A stretch of DNA of 64,000 bases. Source: Phlebopus portentosus. Its lineage: Eukaryota > Basidiomycota > Agaricomycetes > Boletales > Boletinellaceae. Both the position numbers and the translations under genes were made by a program. This document shows positions 35,513 to 46,543 of the stretch, piece after piece; the stretch's first letter is position 1, and each line of letters starts with the position of its first letter. The stretch is from contig JAYXKI010000001.1 of assembly GCA_037892935.1 (NCBI GenBank), forward strand, positions 1,364,001 through 1,428,000, read 5' to 3'. The notes below the pieces were generated by a model that saw nothing but the letters and a program-made list of their open reading frames with translations, made no database searches and was not told the origin of the DNA.

Positions 35513-38091
35513 TTATAGCACAATTAAGTCTCCCTTGCATGTTGCACACCAAAAGACGTGAGATTCGTCAAGGAACTGTGGCCATCGCAAGGATAGTACG
35601 CTACTGTCGACGCTAGGGGTATGAGAATGTCCAGGTCCAGAGGCGGCTGTCTTCGACGACTTTGTGGCTGCATGAGAACTCGCAGCCTCTGCTTCACTAT
35701 ACATCCGTGCCTGAAGCATAGCGAGGCTGATGTGCCGTCGATGGCGAGTCGCTGGTGGCAAACCCTCATCGATGATTGCTGAAGGCGGCAAGCGAGACAG
35801 GTTATTAGACCTCTGAGAGGCGAAAGAACTACGCCGAAGTTCATCGGAATGCCGCACGGAAGCAGAACTTCGTGGAGCATGGACGGATCTCTGACGCTTC
35901 GCCAGAGTTCGAAGGTGGGCTAATTCATCCTCCATGGATGCCACGTGTTTCTGTAACGATAGATATTTCGCTTCCGCATCATATAGTGATGACTCTAGAC
36001 TTCGAATCGTAGATTTGGTGTTTGATACCTCCAGTTCCAGTTGTTGTGTGATGGCCCCCTTGACCTCGTCATCGAGGCTTTTTGATGATGGCAACGGCGA
36101 CGTCGACGGCCCAGCCTGGTGTAAACGAGAGATCTCCTCTTCCTTGTTTGCGACATCGGTCCGCAGACCTTCGATCTCTTGTTGAAGATCTTCAAGTAAT
36201 CTCCGTTCATCATCTCCAGCTTGCTCGCGTTCGTCCATTTGGGAGCGCAGAAGATCTATTTCCTCTTGACGAACTTGTCCGATGGATCGAAGGCGATCGA
36301 CCTCCTCCTGAAGCCGCGCCGCCATCTGCCTCTGCTTTGCGCGATCTGCTTCCATCTCACGCGTGGCGGCGATGGTATCATCAAATCGAGCTTGTACTTC
36401 ATTGTATGCCTTTTGCAAGTCGGCCTGGCCGGTTTCCGCGGTGATCTTTTCTTTCTCTAGCTCCTTTCCCCGCTTTTCGTATTCCCGACGAGCCTCGTCA
36501 AGAGACACGCGCGTACTTTCCAGCTGTGCTTCAAGCTCGGATATAGTATTGTCCTTTTGGCGGAATGCCGCTGTAACTTGCTCAAGCTGTTCCATCAGCG
36601 CAAGTTTCGCAGAGGACAACTCCACGATTTTAGGGCGCATTTCGTCGAGCGAGCGCATTAAGCCTGTGCCCTCTTCTTGTAGGTTACGCTGCGCAGCCTC
36701 GGCGTCCTCAGCTCGACGAAGAGCCTGGCGGCATTCTGCCTGAGAAGTTTCAAGCTGCCTGGCAAGTGCTGCGACATTCGCATTTGCTTCCGACAGATCA
36801 TCGTTAAGCCCATCAATGGACACGCGGGACTTTTCCAGCTCGGCCACGGTAGCTGCATTCGTGGCAACGAGTCCGTCACGCTCAGATGAGATTTTCGCCA
36901 GAGACTGCTCTGAAGATCGGAGGTCACTATCTAGGCTGGCAACCTGGCGCTTCAAGTCTTCCTGAACTGAGCTTTTTTGCTGATATTCTTGTTGCAATCC
37001 TTCGTAGTCAGCTCTGAGTTTCTCGTAAGTCTGTTCAGTAACAATCGAGTTTAGTCTTTCGATCGAAAACTCAGAATCATCATGTATACCTGTTTCATCT
37101 TGGAAAGTTGGATGGCCACTTCCTCCGCTCGATCTTGAGTATTTCGTAGTTTAGATTCAAGTATGTCTACGCGATCGTCATTCTGGATTTGTTCCTGTAG
37201 TTCTCGTATTCGGCGCTCATTATCTTTAAGTTGAGTTCGTAAGCCTTCAGCTTCAGTTCGAGTAGAATGCAATTCTCTCTCCTATGCACCATAGCGAAAT
37301 AAGCATCGAAGTTAGAAGTACAGGCTTATTACGCACTTGTTCGCGTAGATTGGATGACAGCTTCGAGTTTTGCGCTTCAAGTTCTCGAGTTTGTCTGAGG
37401 AAAGTTTCTCCCTCCTCCTCTTGACGAGATACATCCCTTTTGAGCACCTCGAGTTCTCTCAGCCGGTCTTGCAGTTCAGCCTGACTGTCGTGCAGTTCTG
37501 TCATACATCATTAGGACCTCGTCAATTGGCCAAGCAAGGGCACATACTTGAATCAATCCCTTCCAGTCTTTCAAGAGCTTCTGTGAGAGCTGTCTTCTCC
37601 GAAACGAGCAAAGCAATCGTTTGTCGCTGGTCTTGAAGTACCCGGGAATAATCCTCAGTTCGAGGAGCACTATTCATAGTTCCTCCTCCCGACAAAGCTT
37701 TAATGTGTCCATTCTCGGAGTGTGGCGCAATCACTGGAGACGCAGATACTTCGCCTTGAGATGGCGGAGGTGATGATCTAGGAAAGAAGTCTTTTCACGG
37801 TGCACGAGACGGAATGCGGAATATGCAGAGCAGGACGTACAGTAGAGGCGTATCGTTGCTGACAGCACTGGTTTCTTGCGTGGCAAGTGCTGGTGTTGAC
37901 ACTCGTGAAATCGAGGCGCCCGGGGAGTGTGTTCCAGAGCTTGAGGCTATTGCCTCGTTTTTCTTTTGCTGTTGACGCTTCTTCAGCTGGATAGTTGTTC
38001 AGTCATGCGAGACTGAAGCCGCCAGAAGAGTTCTCGCACTTACCAGCGCCTTTGCTCTAGCAGCTTTGACAGCTCTGTCGTCCTCTGCCAT
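35513..38091 (-). CDS. Golgin-like coiled-coil protein (GM130/Bug1 type)
   Basis: ATG at 38091-38089. The N-terminus MAEDDRAVKAARAKALLKKR is a short basic amphipathic helix of the kind by which GM130/Bug1 golgins bind the tether Uso1/p115. Its first intron is about 38043-37986 (GTAAGT...TCCAG). After a Ser/Pro linker, several exons encode a nearly continuous coiled coil (for example LVSEKTALTEALERLEGI, LRELEVLKRDVSRQEEE, and the long exon from about 37030 that includes LQQEYQQKSSVQEDLKRQ). The coil ends in MEDELAHLRTLAKRQR. The C-terminus has a Ser-rich part and a closing motif FLDESHVFWCATCKGDLIVL with a CxxC pair. Predicted as a Golgi matrix protein; that role rests on N-terminal similarity and coiled-coil content. 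Confidence 0.6.
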
Positions 38092-38511
38092 TTAAGAACG
38101 TACTGCCAGCTGAGGTGATAAATGACTGTGGAAGTCTATACAAATGAATAGCTAGTTGTGTGTGCCAGTAGCGAACGTGAACGTGAACGTGTCTTCAAGC
38201 ATGCTGACGCTCGCGTAAGGACGCGTTGATCACACCGCACACGAATCAAGTAATCTTTCCGATCCCTCAACAGAAATAAAAATGCATATTTTCAGTTTAA
38301 TATACTTATCATAGAGAGGAACATAAAAATGAGACTGATAAAAGACCGCGGATATAAGGAAAGCGGGAATAATAGTCGACATCAGATATGGACAGCGTCA
38401 AAGCAAGAGGAACGTTAACGAGAGTTGTGAAACAGAGGTGCTGTAGGAAAGGAACAGAAGAACACGAAGTTGCTCAAAGCACCAAACCAGTCTGCTATAA
38501 CTCAAGCCCAG
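38092..38511. other. 420-bp spacer with GAACGT repeats
   Basis: Upstream of the golgin gene and downstream of the G-beta gene. Three tandem GAACGT units occur at about 38173-38190. No gene is seen. Confidence 0.5.
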
Positions 38512-39782
38512 ACCTATGAAGAAAAGAATCAATTTTGTTCATTAAATCAAGAAAAGAAATGAGAAAAACCAACCCTGAGTGTGCTATCCCAACTTCCAGT
38601 GCACAAAGCCATGCCGTCACTGCTCACGCCTAAGCAACTCACCCGATTCTCATGACCAGTCAAAACTCCAACGCGCTCTCCCTTTAATGTGTCCCAGACA
38701 TTGCATGTCCAATCGTCATAGCCACCAAACAGGATGCGGCCAGAAATTGAGAAAGCAACGGAGGTGATGCCGCAAAGAATATTGTCGTGAGTGAATGTGT
38801 TGAGTTCTCTGTCTGCTCGGATGTCGAAAAGGCGGCAGGACGCATCATCCGACCCGGTCGCAAACGCATCACCGTTCGGGAAGAAGCTGGATACCATACT
38901 CAGTACTCAACAGGCAGTGCATTGTAATTTGATTGATAAACGCACGTCACAGCGTTAATATCCGACTCGTGACCGGAGAAAGTCTGGGTGGCTTTCCCGG
39001 TACGAATATCCCACAATTTCGCAGTGGCATCGCAAGCACCGGACACAAAGACATTCTGGCTGGGCCCGAGTGCCAGACTTGGAACGACGGGATCAAAAAT
39101 CGTCCATGATGTATGGTGGGATGTGCTTACCTCATGACGTCTCCAGTGTGATCGCTAAATTCAAGGACACGAACGCCCGCTTCAATGTCCCATAGCATGC
39201 ATGTCATGTCGCCAGAGCTCGTCACAATTTGTCTGTCACTGATGAACCGACAGCAACTCAGATAGCCAGAATGAGCACTCAGCTCCCGTGCGCCTTTGAC
39301 GGAGCCAACGTCTTTTGATTGCAGATTGTAAATCGAACATATGTTATCGAGACCACCGCATGCGACAAAATTTCCAGACGGAGAATAAGCGCACGTCATC
39401 ACCCAGCTTGATCTGAGAGGAATCGCGTGGACTTTGTTGGTGGTATACGCGTCCCAGACAATTAGTTTTCCGTCCTGGGACGCAGAGACAAGGTGACGAC
39501 GGTCCGCCGCCCAATGCATTGCATAAATTTTTGCCAAATGGCCTTTGAGCGCCCGACGGGGGCGCATGACAATGCGCGGAAGTGCCTCGACTTCTGCAGC
39601 CATGGCTCGCACTTGATATCAAAAGGCATAAATATAAAGCGTTTAAAGTTGTCATTAAGACGCAAGGACTCACAGCTCGTGTCTGCTGAAGCCTCCTTCC
39701 TTGCCCTAATTTTCTCTTTCAGACTCTCGGCCTCACGACGAGCGGCAGCGATACGTTCCTGTATATCTTGCTGTTGCGACAT
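38512..39782 (-). CDS. gpb1: Heterotrimeric G-protein beta subunit
   Basis: Partner of G-alpha and G-gamma in pheromone and nutrient signalling. ATG at 39782-39780 ([19 protein letters not shown]), giving the usual N-terminal helix that pairs with G-gamma. WD40 blades follow: [18 protein letters not shown] with [114 protein letters not shown] and [10 protein letters not shown]. The last exon is tiny: after an intron ending CATAG it encodes only Val-Trp-Ala and the stop TGA at 38514-38512. These residues are the family's normal C-terminus. Introns are about 50-60 nt. Full length and intact. Confidence 0.92.
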
Positions 39783-42072
39783 TTTCGGTTCAAGAGAGAT
39801 GTCCTGCTAATGACTTCGTGAAGTGACTTCAATGAGCAGACGATGAGAACGGAACAAAGACAAGAGTCAACATACCTGATGAGTGTGGAATGATAAGTAC
39901 GTCGGGAGAGAAGCAGAAGGGTGTTTTCTTCTCGTTACGATGGGAAACTGAGGGAAGTAGCGATAGGGTGATGGCAGACGATGAAAAGTCCACGACGAAG
40001 GTGAACAGTAGTAAAGCGTCGCAGATGAGCACGCTAGACGACGCCGCGGGGGCAACGGTCTACAACGCTCGTGGTGATGGTGGGAGTTGTCGGTGTTCTC
40101 TTGTCGTTGGGTGTTCTCTCGCCCTTTCCCTCCCTTGATGGGTCCGATTCCTAGATAGGAAACACTTGTACACGCTTCACGTTGCCAAATCAAATAAGAT
40201 ATAACCGTACATCCAGTTCCCCACCACCTTGACTGCTCCGTAATAAATCATTCTCATGTTCCTGGCTTGCATCGAGCTATATGTCCGTGGACTTTGCTTA
40301 TTTTGAGATTTATCCACAATTTACAATTCACTTCACAGCGTCCTACGACTCACCCCAATATGCACTCCAGTTCAATCACATATGAACAAGAAACAATTGC
40401 CTGCTTTTCTCGGAGAAATTTTGATTATGGGATCTACTCTGAAGACCAATACTTCAACCCTCTTTCTCGAACATTGCTGCCAACTCTACATCCCCTGACG
40501 TTTAAAACGGGGCCCATCACGTTTTACTTAGTCCACAGGCACTGTCTTGTTTTCAAAGGCCAAAATCGTGGTCGAACACTGGCTAACAAGCTATCCCTCT
40601 GAACTATCTTAAGGTGCGATCAGCTAGCCAATTCTGTACTTTAAAGATCATTGTTTTAATCGATTCTCTGTGGCACTACAAACAGTTCATTACTACAGTT
40701 GAAGGTACGCCGATCCTTTTCCAGCGATCGAAACCGGCAGGGCTGTATTAATTTTGCTTTACGGCGTAGTAGCAGTGTTCTACGCTACGACCGATTCGCG
40801 AATATTTTTTTTTGACCTCGATCGGCAGCATGAAACCAGGAGGTGCCGCTGCACTCGATTTTTCCGTTCTGGGACTGCAATTTTGTCCAGCTATCGATAT
40901 AGTTCCTTTAAGATTCTCAGTCGCAGTCACAATCTATGAATCGTCGGACAAAATCGCGGACAAAACACGCCAAAGGGCAAGAATGGATATCGTTGGGCGG
41001 CGTTCTATCAATCTCGGACCGAATCTTGTATTATGGGCTGCCAACGATAAGCCTACTTTCTTTATTAGGCAGATCCCACTAGTGTATGTGCTGTTCATGG
41101 TAATATTTGCGGTGACGGACTACGCTTAACCGCATCATTCCAGGGTACAACTCCGGCCTGAAGTCAAATTTCCTAAATTCTTCGGCGAGGCATGCCTTTG
41201 GTGTCATTACAATGCAATGAATGCGCTGATGCCCTTTCCTATTTCCGGATTGATTTCAGGCGGCTTACTACATACAAATCAGCTTGACCTTATTGGTAGA
41301 GCCCATATGCCGGCGCCGAATGTTTCAGAACCTGGATACGACTTCGACAAGCAAGTGTTTACTCTGGACTTGTTTGCTGTCAAATTCGATCGCCAAAAGC
41401 GCGGACTCGAAGCTTACTAGGCGAAATCGGTCTTACCGAATATTCGATTGCTCAAATATAGCCTTAGGAGGTCCAACAATGCTCTGCGGACTACAGACGC
41501 TCGTGGGCGGAGACAAAGGGAGCAATAACGAAATGCCGCCGTCTAGGCGTTGCAAGACTGCAGCGATGACAGATGTTGTAGAGCCACAGATTTGGCCCCT
41601 TTGTGCGCTCGTGTTCCTTTCATCCAATAGCCATTGATCATCTCCGCAGGGATTCATTCAGACAATTTGCTATGTCTACCACTCTGCTTCACCTGATCTT
41701 GAGAACTCTACCATGATGTGGCCTTCCGCTGATATGGTATGTCATCGCGTGGAGAACATGGGACGACATTTCGCAAATTTCTCGTCTTTAATTCCCAATT
41801 CCCTGTCGGAGCTTCCTCTTTGCGATGCACTCGAACACCCATCTGCGAACGGGCTCTTCATCGGAGTCTTGAACTACTTGTCGTTCATGAGGCGCAATAA
41901 ACGCCCATACTGCGTATAAAACCTCATGAACTCAGGATGGTTTTATCTCAACAACCAACGCAAGCTCTACATTGAAAAGCCTTTATCAGTACAAGTTTAC
42001 CGGTATTGCTTTTGATTCCCGAGTCTGTCGCGCGAGCTATTCTCACCTCCCTGCAGCAGTTAGTACAACATG
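39783..42072. other. 2.3-kb gene-poor region, no recognised gene
   Basis: The left end is the promoter of the G-beta gene. The rest has short open frames (for example 40812-41129 and 41217-41420) that give protein-like but unrecognised sequence and could not be spliced into one model. They may be remnants or an unrecognised gene. Confidence 0.4.
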
Positions 42073-42368
42073 GTCGAATGGACGATGCAACTCAACAACA
42101 TACTGCAGGCCAATGGCAGGGCCGGGCAGGTCACATACGACTCCAGACACGAAGGTCCTGATAACAAGGGACTTTGGCACGTAAAGGCGCTATGTAAGTC
42201 TACCGTCCCCTCAAGGGATTCATTCGAGCCTGAATAATTTGCTTAGCCAATGGCCAAGAAACAGGATCAGGAAGCGGTAAAACAAGGATGGAAGCTAAGG
42301 AGCTCGCATCCAAGAACGCCATGAAGGTCCTTTATCCTGACCACCACAAGGCTCTGGAAGGAAACTAG
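42073..42368 (+). CDS. Mini dsRNA-binding domain protein 1
   Basis: Two exons, 42073-42193 and 42247-42368, joined by an intron with GTAAGT and TTAG ends, give a protein of about 80 residues that is a single double-stranded RNA-binding motif and little else. Visible elements: helix 1 MQLNNILQANGR, strand 1 VTYDSRHEGP, strand 2 LWHVKALSNGQET, then GSGSGKTRMEAKELASKNAM, which matches the G-x-G-x-(S/T)-K-x-x-A-K-x-x-A-A end of the fold including its basic RNA contact. The exon junction is phase 1 and falls inside the core, so the match depends on splicing. Its partner or RNA target is unknown. Confidence 0.72.
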
Positions 42369-44447
42369 ATGCGCTGCAGCAGCGGCTTAGGATCGAATTT
42401 GCGCATGCTCGATCCATTACCTGTTAGTAATAGAACTCTACCTCGAATATCTGAAGAGATGCATTAATTATATTTTGCCGAGTTTTCTCGTGGTCTGAGT
42501 TCCTATCCCCGGACTCGCGATCATATAAGCTTCGAACATACATGTACATTTTAGTCGAATTTCTCGAATTTCGCGATAAGGACTAAACTCAACTAGAATT
42601 GGAGTGCGGAAAGTCTGTTATTGGTCCACCCCACATGAGTGGCATATATATAAATAAATGATACGAGTCCTCGATACAGCATTAATCTTTGAGCACTCGA
42701 TAATCCACAAATACAGAAATAAAAATAGCAATTTCAAAAATCGGAAACATGTCATATCTTCCCCATAAGTACTTTCAAGAGAAAGTGAATAATTTCGTGG
42801 CTGAAGAAACCAGAAATCAGTGAAATCCGGACCCAAATTTGGGTCGCGCAAACTTACGCAAAGAGATCGGCGCACCGATGCAATTTGTTTAGGATTGCCA
42901 CTCAGATTCTTTCCCCGTTGATTTCGAGCAACACGCGCTTCTTCATCATATGTTATTTTGTTTATTTTTGTCTACTTTGCACCGTTTGTTTCTCACATGA
43001 GCCTTTCTCTCTCTGTGGTGTCGTTATGGTCTCCGTAATTTATCGTCGGCTCGCCGAGTAACGGCGGTGGCTTGTCACGGACGGAAGATTATGTCGCTTA
43101 GGTACGCCACGTGCTACAGTACTATCCAATTGGGATATATTTCGATTCAGGTCATTTTATTCTATTCCCCCTTCGCTTAGCCACATACCTAATATCATTT
43201 TAATTAACCTTTAGGCCCCTTGTCCGGCTCCTGTGCGTTCGAGTTTCTTGTCCAACTTTCGCAACGCTTTCAACTTCCCAATCATATCTAGTTATCCGCA
43301 CTACTCAGCAGCGATTTGAAGTGAGCAATCTTGTTTCCAAAGGCGAAGCTTAATACGGTATCAGGATCCGGTATCCCGCGAGAAGGACCACTTCTCGCAA
43401 TGCGATGTGCGCGGGGACACGGGACGCTGAATCCAAGTGCGTCGAAAGCTGACAGAGGATCTAACACAGGAACATTAGCGAGATGCGGCTGGTGACCCGC
43501 GTGAAAGACTCTTGGAAACATGCGACCAGATCTTGACATGTCCGCTCGAGTTCCCCATCATTAACCCTAACTTTTCTCACCTGGTCCGAGTTACGGATAG
43601 CTTATCCAACGACATATGCTTCTTGTCATTCCGCCTGTGGTTCTTTATTGTCACCTAATACGCTAAAGGAGTTCTCTAAGTACTCTGGAACTCGTCAAAT
43701 TCTCCGAATCAACCTCATCAGATAGTGTTCAACGTCCGCTATCGCGTTTATTCTCGTCACTTTGATATTTGTTCTATCGCCGGGCTCATCGACACTCTGG
43801 TTTGATGTGGGAAGGGTCCAACATAGCCATTGACGTCCAAACTCTTATCGAAGCTATCCCTACGTCGATATTACTCTCGCTCCGGAATTCCTTTACGTCG
43901 AGAATACCTGAGCGCAATGGTACAATTAACATTTCTTCGATGAAGGGGCTCCGTTCCCGGGACGAAACCGAAGAAAGGTTTTAACTAGACGAACGGCGAT
44001 CTCATGTAGCGGAACATTAGTAGCACCTGTTCCTGGACGTCTTGTGTCCCTGTGACAGACTCAGCACCTCTAAGCACTCCGCTTCTGACAGCCACTTCAT
44101 TTGATTACCTCGGCCCCACTACTATTTCCATCTCGGAGAAGTTAGTGAGCTTTACTACCTTCAGGGATTCCGTGTGACCGCCTTAAGATATAGCAAACTC
44201 TTGTTCTCGGGTGCCGAAATATTCTTCCGTTTGCCTGCGCTCATGCCTCGGGAGCTCGGTAGTCCTCCGAGTTCTCCTTGTTTGCGAAGCGTCAAGTTGC
44301 GGCCCTGTCCCCGATACTCGATGTCAAAATGGGCTTTGCAAACCCCGTACAATACGGCAAAGGAGGGCGTATAAAAGCCCACCTTTAGGACGCTGAGAGA
44401 GGACAGGCAGTCAGTTAACACTGAGACTTCTTCATACCTTCTCAATA
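42369..44447. other. 2.1-kb gene-poor region between the two mini-dsRBD genes
   Basis: AT-rich near 42480-42960, mixed elsewhere. Open frames such as 43288-43539 (minus, 83 codons) have no recognised family or supporting splice pattern. No terminal repeats that would mark a complete transposon were found. Confidence 0.4.
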
Positions 44448-44869
44448 ATGACCCACCCCAGTACGTTCCTTCGCATCTCAACCTACCATATACCTTACTG
44501 ATCATGACTGATCCCAATGTCTCTGTCCAGGCCCAGCTGTTCAACTTAATAACTGTTCGCTCGTTTCCCTTCGCGCATTCTACAGTTTCTCAGATGACTT
44601 AACTTTCGCACAGTACTCCAAGAGAAGAAAGAACTCGATAAGATTTCTTGGATATACGAAGATACTGGTCCTCAGAACGACAAGACATGGCACGCCACAG
44701 TCAAATGTGAGTTGGGTTTCGTTAAATTGCATTGATCTCCAGTGGAACTCAGGAAAACGCTCCAGATAAGGGAGAGGTAGTTGGGTATGCTGAGGCGAAG
44801 AACAAGATACCTGCGAAGGAGGATGCCGCTAGGCAGGCTCTGGCGTATCTCCGGAAAGTATACAACTAA
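44448..44869 (+). CDS. Mini dsRNA-binding domain protein 2
   Basis: Four exons: 44448-44460, 44531-44554, 44614-44706 and 44766-44869. Together they encode about 78 residues forming one dsRBD: MTHPSPAVQLNN plus LLQEKKELDKISWIYEDTGP (helix 1 and strand 1), NDKTWHATVKYKGEVVGYAE (strands 2-3), and KNKIPAKEDAARQALAYLRK (KxxAKxxAAxxAL, the basic RNA-contacting helix). Introns have GT-AG ends and are 59-70 nt. The third intron's acceptor at 44765 was chosen because the nearer AGs give a stop. The domain layout parallels the gene at 42073, but the two sequences share little beyond family residues, so any duplication is old. Confidence 0.72.
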
Positions 44870-45279
44870 AGATTGCACTTCTGTATTGAGACGGAATGAT
44901 GAAATGTTCCACGAGCGTGGCTTTCTAACCAACCTTGAGCGCGAAATTTGCCAAAGGCTCACGATGAAGATTAAGTGTCTGAAATTCCTTGTTGGAGAAC
45001 AATAACTTAACCAGATCCCAGTACTTGAGAGATTCTTTCGGCTACTAAAGCGACGGAGAAGCTCGTCTCAATCTCAAAGATAGGGGGAACCGGTGCAAAT
45101 TAAGTGCGACGCGCAGTCAAGTACATTTTCTAAGCAAACTCGATAACTTTTTGGTTTCGACGGACTTCCTTTGAGCGTCGATCATCCGTTTTGGAAGAAG
45201 GTGATGGCACAGCCACCTCTGTTTTTCCAGTCACATCGTGTTGAGGTGGCTCCTGTTTTGATCGTACTTCAGGTCCATC
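44870..45279. other. 410-bp spacer upstream of uL1m gene
   Basis: No gene seen; contains the presumed promoter of the mitochondrial ribosomal protein gene. Confidence 0.4.
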
Positions 45280-46393
45280 ATGCTATCATCCTTCATCTCA
45301 CTGCCAAGGCAACTCGAACATCACGCACACTGTCTTTCACGAACGGCGCTATTCAATCCGAGAACTCTTAGCTTGTGTACCAGGCATTTTACTACTTCGA
45401 GTCCTGTTTATGTCCGCAAGGTCAAGGCTCGACCTGCTCCGACGAAGGCCAAGTTAGCTGCACGGGAAAGGAAGAAGGCGCTTAAAGCTAAGAAAAGCGT
45501 CTATGAGAATGAGAAGATACCTCTTACCGATGCGATCAATATTTTGAGGGTGAGTGCGCATCTTTCGAATGGATATGCCTTAGAGGTCGAATTTTCCATC
45601 TTGTAAAGGCGGTGGAGGTTGCAAAACCAAATGCAACTTATGAACTCGTCATCAAGACTGAAATGAGGCGTGGCTCTACCGTACCTAAAGGAAGGTTTAA
45701 TCTACCGCGAGAAGTGAAAGCGAAGACGAAAGAACGTGTCCTTGTTTTTGCTGAGGGAAGACAAGCTGAAGAAGCAAAACGCGCTGGTGCGGATTTTGTT
45801 GGGGGTACTGAATTAATCGAGGGTGTGAGTTTCTCGCGTATACTTGCTGTCATAGGGGTCCTACAACTTTTCTGTAGGTAGCAAACGGCCGTTACCCAGC
45901 GTCTGTTTTCCTATGCACACCGTCACTTATCCGTGCCATCACCCCGAAGCTTGGAAGAGTGCTAGGCCCCAGAGGTCTAATGCCGTCAGAGCGCCGGGGA
46001 ACCGTAACCGAGGATATTGTCGGTTATCTTCGACGAATTTCCGGCTCAAGCGAGTGGAGAGGGGACAAGGCGGGCACTATACGCAGCGCCGTAGCTAAGG
46101 TATGATCCCCTTGTTCAACATCGCTTCTTGATCTCTTCCTGACGAGTCATTAGATGCACTTCCCGGTGGAAGATGTAGTTCGCAATGTTCGCCATTTCCT
46201 TAACATTGTCAAAATAGCAACCGGGAATGCCGCAGATAAAAGCGACCGTCAGCCGAAGAGTGGCCCGAAACCTGGTATGTTCCAATATCAGTTTGATCTA
46301 GTTCAATTGACTCAGTTAGGTCAAGTTAATCCTATTAAGCGCGTAGTACTGAGTTCAACACAGGGCCCTGGAATTCAGATTTCTGATGCCTAA
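45280..46393 (+). CDS. mrpl1: Mitochondrial large-subunit ribosomal protein uL1m
   Basis: ATG at 45280. An Arg/Ser-rich presequence without acidic residues (LPRQLEHHAHCLSRTALF) suits a mitochondrial targeting peptide. The uL1 domain follows: YELVIKTEMRRGSTVPKGRF, VLVFAEGRQAEEAKRAGADF, the signature KLGRVLGPRGLMPSERRGTV, and KMHFPVEDVVRNVRHFLN, ending RVVLSSTQGPGIQISDA. Introns: about 45551-45608, about 45825-45880, about 46101-46153 and about 46276-46329. It forms the L1 stalk of the mitochondrial ribosome. Complete and intact. Confidence 0.88.
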
Positions 46394-46543
46394 TAAACAG
46401 TACCTCGACTTGAACGCTCTTATCACAAACTAATATAAATTGAAATACGGAAGCACAGCAATAGGAACAAATGAGAGGATTTAGATTATCATTAGGCGAT
46501 GCAGCAAAGAAAGAAATGAAACAGACAGTGTGCCCAGAATGTG

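Noticed and set aside
43288..43539. 83-codon minus-strand frame
   Set aside because: No recognised family, no supporting splice pattern or neighbouring exons; length within chance expectation.
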